A stretch of DNA of 64,000 nt from Paramyrothecium sp. XJ0827 (Eukaryota > Ascomycota > Sordariomycetes > Hypocreales > Stachybotryaceae). The position numbers and the translations under genes were made by a program. Location: assembly GCA_020881915.1 (NCBI GenBank), contig JAJFPB010000011.1, positions 2,106,086 to 2,170,085 of the forward strand. Direction: 5' to 3'. Below are positions 21,467 to 32,094 of the stretch, one piece after another. The notes beneath the pieces were generated by a model. That model worked only from the letters and a program-made list of their open reading frames with translations, made no database searches and was not told where the DNA came from. Within the stretch, counting starts at the first letter, position 1. Each line of letters opens with the position of its first letter.

Positions 21467-22020
21467 ACCGGGCGATAGGTAGCTTGGAAGGCCAACATAG
21501 CATATGAGGATCAAGATGGCCGAAACCTTCAACGACGAACGTGACAAGTTTCATCGTGAGGAACATACGTGCCATACCATTGCCAGCCTCAGTGTCCGAG
21601 GCCTGGCACTCACATTCGTGGCACGGTGGGTCTGTCTGAGAAGGAAGATGTTCACAGAGGACCACGTAAGATGCTTGCTTCGTCTAAATTGACCATTGTG
21701 CTGCCTCTATCTCCCCCCAGTGTTCGTATATTCGACGTGTTCGTCGGACATTCCACCCAATCGTTGCGTTAAATTGGGGCATTTCATGGTCTACTTGTGT
21801 CCAATGCGGAAGACCAGTGCAACCATCCTTAAAAGTCGATTGGCATCAGAAACTTTCTTCATCCGGTTTGATCCAAAAACAGGTACAGAAATTTTATGAT
21901 ATAGTATTACTTGGAGCCTGTGAATGACCTACTTTTTAATCACAGATCCGCCAAACCTGCGATGCTCCAATTATGATCTTGTATACATGTGATGACAATA
22001 TTTGAAGTAGAAGATAAAAG
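21467..22020. other. No supportable gene
   Basis: Short overlapping frames on both strands. It may hold degraded 3' sequence of the Cys-rich fragment on its left. Confidence 0.4.
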
Positions 22021-23331
22021 CTATCGTACATTAATAGTTCCCACGTCCGCCGTACTAGGCTTAGACTGGCGTACCAGCCGCCGCTTTCCACGTCGCGGCC
22101 TCTTATAACCCAGTAGTCTCATGCACTCTCGCAGCTCTTTCTCGTCTCCCCAATGCCACGGCCCAGCTTTGGCTTCCCATAGTTTTAGAATCAATCGTAA
22201 CTTTTGCTTTAGTTCTAGGGATGGTTCTTCATTGGTCACTTCCGGGTGGGCTTTCTCGAGTCTCAACTGCCTAACACTTAATAGCAATCCTCGAGGGTGC
22301 AAGTGCAAAGACCCTGTCATTAACACATTGGATAGCGACAATGGAGCGTGAATTGTCATTGGTGGCTGGATCAGAAGGTCCCCAGGTCTCAGGTATAGCG
22401 CCGCACCTGGCCTGTACTGTTTCCTGATGATAAAGTCCGACACATCTTTTGGGGTCTGGCCGGGCCAAAATAGCCAAAGCTTTTCTCCACAATCAACGAA
22501 AACTGTTGTCGTCCGACCATGTAGATCGACATGAGGCTCGTGAAATGCACCCCGACTAGCGAGTAATTGGAATTGACTGCCGTTCGTGAAGTCTCGAGAC
22601 TTTCCCACCCGAGCTGGATTGCTAATGGACTGTATGAAATGGTAATCAGCATTCCCCTCTAAGCAGTCCGGAATGGCATCATGCTTGTGTCCCGAGAGAT
22701 GCAGGAAGTTCACTGGTCCTTGGCCGGGACCGGGATTGAGTCGGGCCAACGCCTGTACAGATGGTGTTGGCTGTGGGGCACCTGAATATTCTTCGTAGGG
22801 CACGTCAAAGTCATGCATGTCTAAGTGAGGGAGCGTCCTCAACACTGCCAAATATGTCTCCAGATCGAGTCTGTTCCCTGATTTTGGGTTCAACTCCCTG
22901 GGTACGAACATCGGTAACCTCGGATAATCACTTTTGAGAAGATCCCGTACTTGATCTGAGGAAGCGACGAGGAAGTTGGCCTCTGCACGGTCGTACTCGC
23001 CTTGAATATATTGAGCAACGGTTATGGGCTTGCCTATGCTGCATAGGTCCAAAAGTTTTTTGTATGCTGGAATCTCAATCTGTAGTCTTGAGCCTTCCTT
23101 TGCTGTGGAGGTAAGGTGATCGACCAACTTGACGCCTTTGGCCAAACCCTTCGCAGCATCTCTTAGGTATGTCTCCGTGGCCTTCAGCACGTGTGTTTCG
23201 GTGGTTGGTGCATCCATGCTTGCGGTATTGCATAGCATTCTCATGATTGAAATGATGGGGCTCTTATAGATAATGGTTCTCATCGTCTGACTGGCAATCG
23301 TGTCGCTTGCAGAGTCTTCTCCGTGGTTCAT
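22021..23331 (-). CDS. JmjC-domain-like 2-oxoglutarate oxygenase
   Basis: A single ATG frame of 436 aa. The C-terminal half has a cupin/JmjC signature: H267-V-D269 in a PHVDLHGRTTTVFVDCGEKLW context, followed by FWPG, RPGDLL and H328. The HxD..H triad would bind Fe(II), and the family uses 2-oxoglutarate to hydroxylate or demethylate proteins. The first 200 residues are helical and unrecognised, with no PHD or other reader domain. It ends in a basic tail (YKRPRRGKRRLVR) that may direct it to the nucleus. The substrate cannot be inferred. A Lys for 2-oxoglutarate binding could not be placed with certainty. Confidence 0.7.
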   Translation of the reverse strand: MNHGEDSASDTIASQTMRTIIYKSPIISIMRMLCNTASMDAPTTETHVLKATETYLRDAAKGLAKGVKLVDHLTSTAKEGSRLQIEIPAYKKLLDLCSIGKPITVAQYIQGEYDRAEANFLVASSDQVRDLLKSDYPRLPMFVPRELNPKSGNRLDLETYLAVLRTLPHLDMHDFDVPYEEYSGAPQPTPSVQALARLNPGPGQGPVNFLHLSGHKHDAIPDCLEGNADYHFIQSISNPARVGKSRDFTNGSQFQLLASRGAFHEPHVDLHGRTTTVFVDCGEKLWLFWPGQTPKDVSDFIIRKQYRPGAALYLRPGDLLIQPPMTIHAPLSLSNVLMTGSLHLHPRGLLLSVRQLRLEKAHPEVTNEEPSLELKQKLRLILKLWEAKAGPWHWGDEKELRECMRLLGYKRPRRGKRRLVRQSKPSTADVGTINVR

Positions 23332-24475
23332 TTTGACACATCAAGCAAGCACAACACTACTGTATTTCAATCAGAGCTCTACTCATCGTCCCCACCACCA
23401 TGGGAGGTACAAGATTCTGGACTACCGGACCGACCCGTACGATTGGACATCATGAAACACCGTGCCGGGCATTAAAGTCAGGCTACAAGGAATGCTGCTA
23501 AGACAAAGTTGCAATACCGAGTCCTAAGATTAACTCGACCGACGAACAGTGTATAAGTTTCCATCGTTCGTGATGGCTAGGCATGAACTTGAAACACGTA
23601 GTAAGCACCATTGCAATTGGGGGGCAATACGTTTTTATGGCGTCTTTACCCTCAAAGCGATTGGATGAATGACCGGTTCCATACGATGCTCAACATCTTT
23701 TGCGACAAGTGAGAAGATACAGGCCACAGTTCGCTCATGCTTCATAGCACAAAAATAGATAATTAAATGACCATTCCAAGTAGTGCGGGGGGGAACAAAA
23801 TAGAGGTATGCCTGGAAAGATGGTCTGTCCGCTTGCTGAGTACCTGCGATGCCGCTTACCAAAACAGATCACTTTCCACGAGAGCATCCAACCCAAGGGC
23901 TAAAGCGGGGCCTAGACTACAGTGTACGTTATAGGTGAGTTTTGGAAGCACAGGGTTTGTCGCCATCAGATTGAGCGCCTAGGAAGAGGAGCAAAGGATG
24001 CTATAGTGGCGCAAGTAGAAATCATTGCATGATATCTTGCATTTATTATCAAGAACCAGTCAAACGAAAAAGTGGCTGAGGTGGCAGCTTACGAGGTCTG
24101 GCGTACTGATCTGATGAAAATGAACCAACGCTTCTATTGTACGGTCGCATAATTCCCATCGTATGGAACAAACACGGCGAAGTATTTATCGAGCAGAACT
24201 TACTTTTAAGACTATTACCGTCTTCTGTTTCTACGGCTTTACTTACGGAAGCACGTAGCCACGCTTTTTACAAAGGTTAGCCAGGAGACCTGTGCGGCCA
24301 TTTGCTCAAGGTATGTTGTACAACCAAATCTATATTTATGATTGCACTCTCGTATTAGACCAGCATAAAATTGACTTAGGACGACTGCTTTGGTGACGAA
24401 TGGGTATGCAGGGTCTTGGCGGGACCGTATAAAGCCCTAGCAATCACTCCATTTACTCGAGAGCTTGGAAGCTTT
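23332..24475. other. No supportable gene
   Basis: AT-rich intergenic DNA with short frames only. Should contain the promoters of the JmjC-like gene (minus) and the membrane protein (plus). Confidence 0.5.
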
Positions 24476-25238
24476 ATGGGTCATGGTTGGCAGGACCGAT
24501 TTGCCATCTCATGGGGACCATGGACACCGAAACATTTGACCGTCTATCCCAAAACGCTCAGACCTTTGCGGCATTTTTTCCAAGTTCTTTTGCCACTACT
24601 CACAAGCCTGAGCTTCATTATCTTAATCCTGACAGCCAATCATAACACGGACACAAAGGACCTCTTTGGCGTACAGTTTACTATTATCCATCCAATTAGG
24701 GACAGTAGTAAAGCGAAAGATAATGAAGAAGCTCGTTACGTGTACCTAGGAGTACTGCTTCAGTGTTTGCAAATCCAAATTAGTATCTGGTAGGCGTGAT
24801 GGCTAACAAGACTCAGATGTGGTGAACATTAACGACTTTGTGAAGAGCCTCGGCATAGAGTCTGAGCCAGCAGACACTGACAAGATACATACGATTGTTA
24901 CCTTGTGCTCCATGGCATCAATTTATTTGATAGCAACTGCCGTCTCCATGCTAGCGGTCGTGATCGGGTGTTTCCTAAGTTGTTGGTATTATGAAGCATA
25001 CTGGATCAGTTTCTTAAACACCGGTAGCCTAGCCCTGGCGGTACTAACTAATTCTTCGGCTTGTATTCTTCATACGTTAGGGTTTAACTCTGCGAAGATA
25101 CTTGACTCCACGAGCGCAGGTTTCCGACTGTTAGGAAAAGGTGGAGTTTGGTGCTTGGCCTTGAGCTGGACATCATTGGGTTTACTACTTATCACGTCAG
25201 CATATTGGATCTCACTCCAGCGCAGACGACTGACGTAA
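24476..25238 (+). CDS. Four-span membrane protein, SUR7/PalI-like topology
   Basis: The upstream frame has its first ATG at 24476 and holds one hydrophobic span (FFQVLLPLLTSLSFIILILTA), then a polar loop. A downstream frame (from 24817) holds three spans (IVTLCSMASIYLIATAVSMLAV, NTGSLALAVL, CLALSWTSLGLLLITSAYWI). One N-terminal span, a long outside loop and three close spans is the SUR7/PalI layout. I join the frames by an intron ending at 24816 (GCTAAC branch, CAG acceptor). The donor is uncertain; GT at 24765 restores phase and gives a 52-nt intron. SUR7/PalI proteins act at the plasma membrane in eisosomes or pH sensing. The assignment rests on topology, not motif. Confidence 0.5.
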
Positions 25239-25706
25239 GTCTGACCTGGGCACCTTATCTTATCGATCTCTAATCAGAGGTGTAGGGTAGTTATCTTGCC
25301 AAAGCTGTGAGGCCAATTTTTCGGGGGGCAGGTACTGGCGGATTAAATATGAACCAAGTGGTATGTTACCAAAAACGCACGGATTGTTTGATAGCATAAT
25401 CTAGGTTCAAGGAGAAACGATATTTTTTGGGTGCATAGATGACGTCAATACAAGATTACAGTCTGGCTTCCTAAAGGCTTACTTGAACTGGGATTGTTTG
25501 ACCACGGCAGTCAACAAAACTCCATCAAATAGTCTGGTTCCTGCTGAGTTCAGGTCCAAGCCATCAATAGTAAAATATGAAATACTGCATTATAAGGTAC
25601 TTGTTGTGTGGAAAAATCTATTTTTTGAATGATGCGCTTGAAACGTGAAAGTATCTCTTTTTACTAAACTTGGCGGCCTTATCCGTCACGAATTCTCATA
25701 GCGAAC
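25239..25706. other. Intergenic, nothing recognised
   Basis: Between the 3' ends of two convergent genes. AT-rich. Confidence 0.5.
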
Positions 25707-26168
25707 CTACTGGAGGCGTGCCTTAGATCTTGTCCGTGCCTGCTGACGTAAAGAGCGCCTTAGTGGATTTTGAGAAGGGGCCTCATGGTTGAGACTTTGT
25801 GAATTTTGCTTCGACAATGCCTCAAGGTTGTCCATCCTAGCTGCCAAGTCTTTCATAAGATCTATAACTTGCTGACTTCTCTCAGTCTCCCTCACAGAAA
25901 GTTCCCTGCCAAGATTATCTCTCTCCTGTCTCGTCGCCCGCATTTCATCTTCAATTTCACATAATCTTTGCGAAATCTCAGATCCAGCGCTTCCAATCTG
26001 TTGGAGCCTCCGACTTAGTCCTCTGCTAAGCTCAGCTTCTAATACCATAATTCCAGGAATAAATTTTGCCAGTGTAGTAAGGAAGCATTTTTGAATATCT
26101 GTGAATAAATCGGACGTTCCACATTTTTCACAACCTAGATTGGCTTCGTGGCTAGGCTCTTCCTCCAT
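25707..26168 (-). CDS. Small coiled-coil protein
   Basis: An ATG frame of 153 aa. Residues 1-35 include a C-x-x-C pair (CEKC). Residues ~45-125 are strongly heptad-like, with Glu, Arg and Leu (EAELSRGLSRRLQQI, ISQRLCEIEDEM, DLMKDLAARMDNLEAL), and should form a coiled coil. The C-terminus is basic (RRSLRQQARTRSKAR). It resembles the short fungal proteins with an N-terminal cap and a coiled coil, but I cannot name a family. Confidence 0.55.
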   Translation of the reverse strand: MEEEPSHEANLGCEKCGTSDLFTDIQKCFLTTLAKFIPGIMVLEAELSRGLSRRLQQIGSAGSEISQRLCEIEDEMRATRQERDNLGRELSVRETERSQQVIDLMKDLAARMDNLEALSKQNSQSLNHEAPSQNPLRRSLRQQARTRSKARLQ

Positions 26169-27242
26169 GGTAATAATGGTATGAACGCTTCCACTGCAAG
26201 CCGAATGTGAAGGCGCCAGAGGGCTTATGTAGAAGTTTTCATGTGAGTAGTACTATATTTATAGCAGGTCGCTAAGATATCTGGCCAGTATCTTGTCTCG
26301 GGCTCCTTCAGACAGGCAAATCGTGAATTACTACAACAGATCCGCGATAAATTCCACAATCATCTCCGTAGCTAGGAAAGCGGTATACTCGGCCCTGTAT
26401 TATTACGCCTTTGCCCCGCGACATCAGGTCATGTGCTTTGTCACATGACCTGGCGCAAGGAATCTGTCTGTAGCAGTTCTATTACCACCAGATGAGTTGG
26501 GGGCCGAACGTTTTGCTACTTTCACCGAACCCATCGATGTAGAAGCAACTCCGTGCATTCCTCGCACGCCAAGAAAAGCATGTCCTTAATTCCTTAATAT
26601 AGCTCTTCCTTTTCCAGCGAATTCATGAAACTCTATTAAGTCTCCACCTATTTATATGCGGTCTTACTCCTTTAGGCGAGTTAATAGCAAAGCCTCTCGT
26701 GGGGGAGGATCTATCAAACTAGCGTTCAGTTGCTTGAATAATTGGTCCAAAAGTGGATAGGTTTCGTCCGAACAACCCCGGCGCATCATAACGACTGTAA
26801 ACATCAACGATGTGCCATCATCTACGGCAAACATGCAACTCGCGGGGATAATATTCTCATGCCCTCGGTATCCACGGCATCTTTGCTAAATCGTAAACTA
26901 AAAACATCCGTCGCAAGCCCCGGCAACCGGATGCTTCCAGTAGCTAGAGGAAGTGTCAGTCTCAGTGCGCCGCAAGGGATTGCTCGCGACACACTGTCCA
27001 ATCCCACAGCCATATCAATGAAGTCATAAGTGGCTACCGCTGCAGCAGACCCACTGCTACTCCCGGCGCATCAATAGTGTTGTGTTGTTTTACATGCCGC
27101 GTAGCTTTCATGGCCCACACGAGCTATCCAATTCGAGCTACTCTATTATATTATCGTCGACTTGAGCCTGATTTGAACAGCAGACACGCTCTCTCATTAT
27201 TCATCCCTTTCAACACCTGAACTCGCATATGAATTTCCGTTT
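26169..27242. other. No supportable gene
   Basis: AT-rich DNA. The overlapping frames at 26742-27029 (+) and 26822-27013 (-) show no recognisable features. Confidence 0.5.
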
Positions 27243-27901
27243 CTAATGAGCCATCAGCTTCTCGATCGATTCGTTAGGGTGGATATCCCCTACCTCCAGA
27301 TTTGCGGGACAAACTCCTAGTATACCGTTGTCCCAGTTCTCCCCCACCAGTGCGCAAGAATTGCTATCCGATTGCTGTGAAGCATTCCCATAGGCAGAGG
27401 CGACGAACCTCAACTTACCGTCTGCATAGGAAAATTGAATAGATTCACTGTCGAATTCGCCTTCGACGAGAAGGACGTGGGGCATTCCCTGTCCCTTGAC
27501 TTCAAGCGGTGCAGAACCACTAATCCACTCTCCAAAGCTAGGGAACTCAGGTGAAGAATATATCTGCTGTCCATTGACATCAGTGACAACCAGTTTCGCA
27601 AAGAGCTCCCAAGAACAGGCCATGGCCTGGGTCAATTCGATCTTGCAGACTTCTGTGATTTCATCCCTTGCCACAAGACTGCGAGAGATTCGGCGCCTAT
27701 TGGCGAGGCCTGCTAGCAAATTTCCCAGTAATTAGTGTTATGATACCAGGCAGTATCAAGGAGTGGCCGCATACACATTGTATCAACCGTACCTAAAGCT
27801 TGCGGAACACATGATGTGCTACCAGTAGCTGATGCTACTTCGACCAAGAGCGTTGTAAGTGTTAAAATGCTCACAAGTATGGAAGAAAACTGAGCCGACA
27901 T
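27243..27901 (-). CDS. Small secreted protein (candidate effector)
   Basis: Two exons: 27901-27793 and 27712-27243, with an 80-nt intron (GTACGG donor, CTAAT branch region, CTAG acceptor). The phase closes and gives 192 aa. The first ~25 residues are a clear signal peptide (core ILVSILTLTTLLVEVASA). The mature part has five Cys, near residues 31, 60, 70, 145 and 159, and a beta-rich composition (LFAKLVVTDVNGQQIY, KLRFVASAYG). After the signal there is a dibasic run (NRRRISR) that could be a processing site. No enzyme motif is seen. Small secreted Cys-containing proteins of this kind are common in plant- or insect-associated fungi. The effector role is only a suggestion. Confidence 0.7.
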
Positions 27902-29691
27902 TGTAACACCGGAATTTATTTTTGGAAGAAGTAACAGAGCGAGGAATGCGATACACTGTTCCTTGTATACTATTAAATACTGAGTTCGGGTCTCAGATTA
28001 CGTAGTGGTCTTGGTAAACCTGTATCTATCCTTAAGACCTAGCCGGCGGGAATTGACATTCAGTACTACTCAAGATATGGAACAAGGCTTAGAAGGATCT
28101 CAACCAATACCCTAGCTGGGAGTATGATGCTGCATAGTACGGTACGTACGATCTCGTCAATATCGCCAGTGTAGGTCTTCCTTCCAAGATAGAGCCCGAC
28201 CTCACAGATTTGGCGTGCCTTCGTCGTTGACGGCTACGTGACCCACATGTGTATTACATTCCGATAGTTAACTTGGATAGTCGTAGATACGTCTCTTACC
28301 CTGCATAAGTTTTGAAAGCCTTATTTACGCATCTTAACCTTTGAGACGCTTTCTACACGTTCGGACGAGGAGGAAGACCTGATGGAACTTGGGTCACGGC
28401 AGCATCAACAAGCGGGTTGCCGGCGACTGTTCCATTGCGCTTAGGGTCCTTGCATGGTTTCTGCAGGGTGCAGTTTCAATAGAAGATCAGAGGCTGAAAT
28501 ACACGAGGCTCACAACGTGGCTATCTGGCTACGGGGACTGGCAGCGATCCGCCACAACGCCAAGAGCCGACGTCAAGTCGGCCAGAGGCCATTTGGAAAT
28601 GATAAGCTCTAGGTGATGCCTTGCAGGTCCTATCTGGTCGGCCACTCATTCCATCGCAATCCGCCCATGCAGCAATTTTTCTGCAAGTTCGACAGAACGA
28701 TAGTCATGCCGGATGAGGTTGCCGCCGAACCGTCCTGTGACGGGCCGCACACTTCGCAATTACCATCTTCCGATGTTCCAGAGAATAGCGACTGGATTTG
28801 AAGAAAAATGTGGTGAAAAGAGTGCTGTGAAGGCAAATATCATCGCAATGAACGAAGATCCACAAGCAATTCTCTTGACGTGGGAGCAGTAACTGTCGCG
28901 CCTACGAGCCAGTGAACTCACTCGGAGATGGCGGGACGGCGGGGTCAAATCTGACCAAAAAGGATGCTCCCTGATGACTACCAATCAACCGAGCCCCAAA
29001 TTGTTACGAAGTAAAGAACAAAGACCTGCCACTGATACTCTGGGAGAGATTCGAGTTATTTTGCCTCGCTCGTTTCCCTACCTCGCGCAAACTACAACGC
29101 TGGCGACAATCAAATGGCAGATGGGACATGCTTCAGGCGCCTCATCAAATGACTCTGCGAGCGAAGCGTTCGACCGCCTACACTGACAAAGGCGACATGA
29201 AAGCCATGATGATGGTCAGCACCAGGAGGGTTCGATTTCGGCGGGCCCGTCTACTCCATTCATTGCAAGAAATTCACCGATATATCACCCGATGCGAATG
29301 CAAGAGACGTCAGCGGCAGCGGCAGCATCAGGCGCGTTCCTCGCGATATATGAACCCAGGCAGCATCACCTTTGCTGCTGACAAAGGTGACAGGCTTGAT
29401 GTCATACAGAGTGTCTGGGTCAGGGAAGGCTTCTGACTACCCTATACGCAACATACTCGGGGAAAGAGACTCAAGCTGACAATTTTGGCCGTGCGTGACC
29501 TATCACGACGTCTGAACAAATGCTATGCGCTTGAAACTAAATCTCATAATATGTGCGAAGTTTATAACCAGTAGCTGATGAACGCTGGACGCATCAAGTT
29601 GAAGAAAAAATCGGTGGCGTGTTTTGCGCTGTCCCAAATGGGATCCTGGGCTGTCAAATTCTTCAAGCTCCTCATAACGAACCACTTCTCA
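27902..29691. other. No supportable gene in 1.8 kb
   Basis: Many short frames on both strands (for example 28389-28616, 28974-29186, 29128-29436), none with recognisable features. Confidence 0.5.
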
Positions 29692-30486
29692 TTAACGAAA
29701 CGACCCTGCTTGATGCGTGACAAATTCCGCTAACTCTTCGCCTTCTTCGTGGAGGATGTGCTGTTCGAATCTTGGGCGCCTACCAAGGCATCTTGAAAGG
29801 CAGGTGAAAACGACCAAGGGCGTTGATCCTGCGTGCTCATCTGAGCCCGGCGACGTACCAAACAGCCAGGTATGGCCACACGCAAAACCTTGCGGGAGGG
29901 TTGACCAATTGTGCTCTATATGGCCGCTGGATTTGCCGATATCACTGTACATCTTACTTGGGACGCTCACTGGAACGGAATGGCCTTCACGGCAATGCAT
30001 CGTCAGTATGACTGCCTGCCCATCGGCTGGCGTCTGTATTCGTGTGTCCAGGTAGACTCGGGCGACATAGACAAGATCAAAGCCATGAGCTTCGGCAATG
30101 CGCCACGCATGGATCATGGGCTCGAGCTTTTGTTCAAAACGCTGCTGTCGGAGAAAGCTGAAATCTAGTGCGATTTCCCTGAAATTGTTATCTTCGGCCC
30201 AGTAGGCCTCAGGGTCAAAGGCGGGCCTGTCCGGAGCCTTCTCGAAAAGTGGATGTGGAGGTTCTGGATCGTTTTTGCGCGCTAGCCAGCTGTGTCCAAA
30301 GCGTGTTGTGCTTCCGACGGATCCAACCTTACGTGAGTGAAGGCTAGGTTTTGGGACGAAGATCTCACTTCTGGGTCGCAGGCTTCTTCCGACGCCTAGA
30401 GGATTGACCACATCACTGGGGGGAAACGTTTGGGTAGGCGTCTCGGCTATCACCTTGGGGAAGCGGTCTCGCCAAGGAAGCCTCAT
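29692..30486 (-). CDS. Unrecognised 264-aa protein
   Basis: The first ATG in the frame is at 30486. The first 75 residues are Pro/Arg-rich and probably disordered. From about residue 85 the sequence looks folded (EAYWAEDNNFREIALDFSFL, FDLVYVARVYLD, VILTMHCREGHSVPVSVPS, CGHTWLFGTS). A Cys/His scatter (HCREGH, CGH) is noted, but no motif I can name. The plus strand is also open over this stretch. No signal peptide or membrane span. The even composition of the second half supports a real gene. Confidence 0.5.
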   Translation of the reverse strand: MRLPWRDRFPKVIAETPTQTFPPSDVVNPLGVGRSLRPRSEIFVPKPSLHSRKVGSVGSTTRFGHSWLARKNDPEPPHPLFEKAPDRPAFDPEAYWAEDNNFREIALDFSFLRQQRFEQKLEPMIHAWRIAEAHGFDLVYVARVYLDTRIQTPADGQAVILTMHCREGHSVPVSVPSKMYSDIGKSSGHIEHNWSTLPQGFACGHTWLFGTSPGSDEHAGSTPLVVFTCLSRCLGRRPRFEQHILHEEGEELAEFVTHQAGSFR

Positions 30487-31617
30487 ATTTGGAGGGAATC
30501 TCAAAGCTAAGTGAACAGCGTAGATTGATGAAACGGCATAGTATACAGATGAGCCGCCAGATAATTACTCCGGTGACGATGAGATCGAGTAAGGCGAATG
30601 GGAGGACTCATATAATTGTTTCCGACCTTTTGATCCAAATTCGCCGGGAGGTTTCTTTGCTTACATCCGAAATGATTTAAGCCATGGCCTGCATATCTGA
30701 GCGACTGCAGAAAGAGCATACGAAGGCATATTATGCGGTAAAAGTGAGTCATTGCGCATTAATCTGCTGCTGTTGGCAGCGAGAGTAGAAACTTGTGGGG
30801 TCAGTGTGATCCGAGGGAAACTGGAGCACAATGCTAGTTGAAAGCTCCGCTGGGTTCACGCGCTTAACGTAGTAAGCTAGCAAAAGGATACATTGGATGC
30901 ACTTCATGTACTGTAATGTAATGGAGTCGCCCTTGAACTGTGATCTGCGGAACCCGGAACCATACTGTCGTGTGTGCGAGTTGTCCATCAACCTGAGGCG
31001 GTGGGGAGTCATAAACCTTCCGCGACCGCCACAGCATTTCATTCGAGAGAGCCTACTAATAGATTCACGTCAGTTCTTCTAATGACTAGGCTAATATTAC
31101 GCTTTCGCCTCGCCTTGAATGGAGCACTAGCTCCTCTACCTCGACCTTTCCGACATTTGGTCCAAGCTAGTGCTCAAAAAGATCAAAATACCAACAACCG
31201 CCCTTTAGCCTACAACCAATTCTAATGATTCAAAGGCATGCAGAGATGGCACGAGTCAATACCATTAAATTTAGAGAAAATCTTTGTCAAGTCATGTCCT
31301 CTTGTGAGCTCAAGGTTAGGAAATGGCTACTTCTGGCGCAAGCGCAATATATCTTGGTTCAGATCATATTGGGACGTTCAAGCACATATGAACTTGAGAT
31401 CACAGGATCTAGCAGAGAGAAGCAATAGAAAGTTTTAGGTGATATTGCATATTCGCCATACACGATTTTCTATTCATAGATACGAATAAATGTACATTCC
31501 GTAAATTTAACGTAAATTGAACTTCCTAACCTCCTCATCGCCGTCTACCTAGGGGGCTCGACTGGTATAAAGCTGACTTCGATATCTTACATATCTGCTC
31601 CGTCTTTCTTTACGATC
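30487..31617. other. Intergenic, no supportable gene
   Basis: Short frames only. The right end, with tataaa at 31565-31570, probably holds the promoter of the acidic-protein gene at 31618. Confidence 0.5.
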
Positions 31618-31686
31618 ATGTCGAATCCGAAACGCATCAAAGTAGACATAAAGGCCGAAAGAGCATTATACTACGATTCTGATAAT

Positions 31687-31955
31687 AGCTCTGATTCTGG
31701 TGATGGCTCAGAGACTGATTCTGATGATGAAGCTGATTCAAGACATACTTCCGGTCATGTCCCTGAATCTAGCCACAACACAAATATGGCCAAGACTCTA
31801 GAAGCTCAGAACCCTGGTTCTGATTCTGATTCTGATGATAGCTCTGATTCTAGTGATGGCTCAGAGACTGATTCTGATGATGAAGCTGATTCAAGGCATA
31901 CTTCCGGTCATGTCCCTGAATCTAGCCACAACATAAATACGGCCAACACTCCAAA
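31687..31955 (+). repeat. 153-bp tandem duplication in the acidic-protein gene
   Basis: The block beginning agctctgattctggtgatgg at 31687 recurs at 31840, a period of 153 bp (51 codons, in frame). The second copy is nearly identical through the coding block DSDDEADSRHTSGHVPESSH and is cut shorter at its end. Within each unit there are further short gat-tct (Asp-Ser) repeats. Confidence 0.85.
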
Positions 31956-31986
31956 AGTATTGGCTAAACCGGTGGAGGCGGTAGAC

Positions 31987-32022
31987 ATCCCCTTGACTGC
32001 GCGAAGCCTCAGATGATGTAAC
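31987..32022 (+). repeat. Left terminal inverted repeat of the piggyBac-like element
   Basis: Begins atccccttgactgcgcg and pairs with 34358-34393 in reverse complement, 35 of 36 positions. Confidence 0.9.
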
Positions 32023-32094
32023 GATCCCCACAATATCTTAGTCATGATGTCGGTACATAAAGTAACTTCCTAGCCCTGCCCCACCTAATTTACT

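Noticed and set aside
31618..32016. The acidic ORF as a transposon-encoded accessory protein
   Set aside because: It lies outside the left terminal repeat, and its frame resumes in host DNA beyond the right repeat. It belongs to the host.
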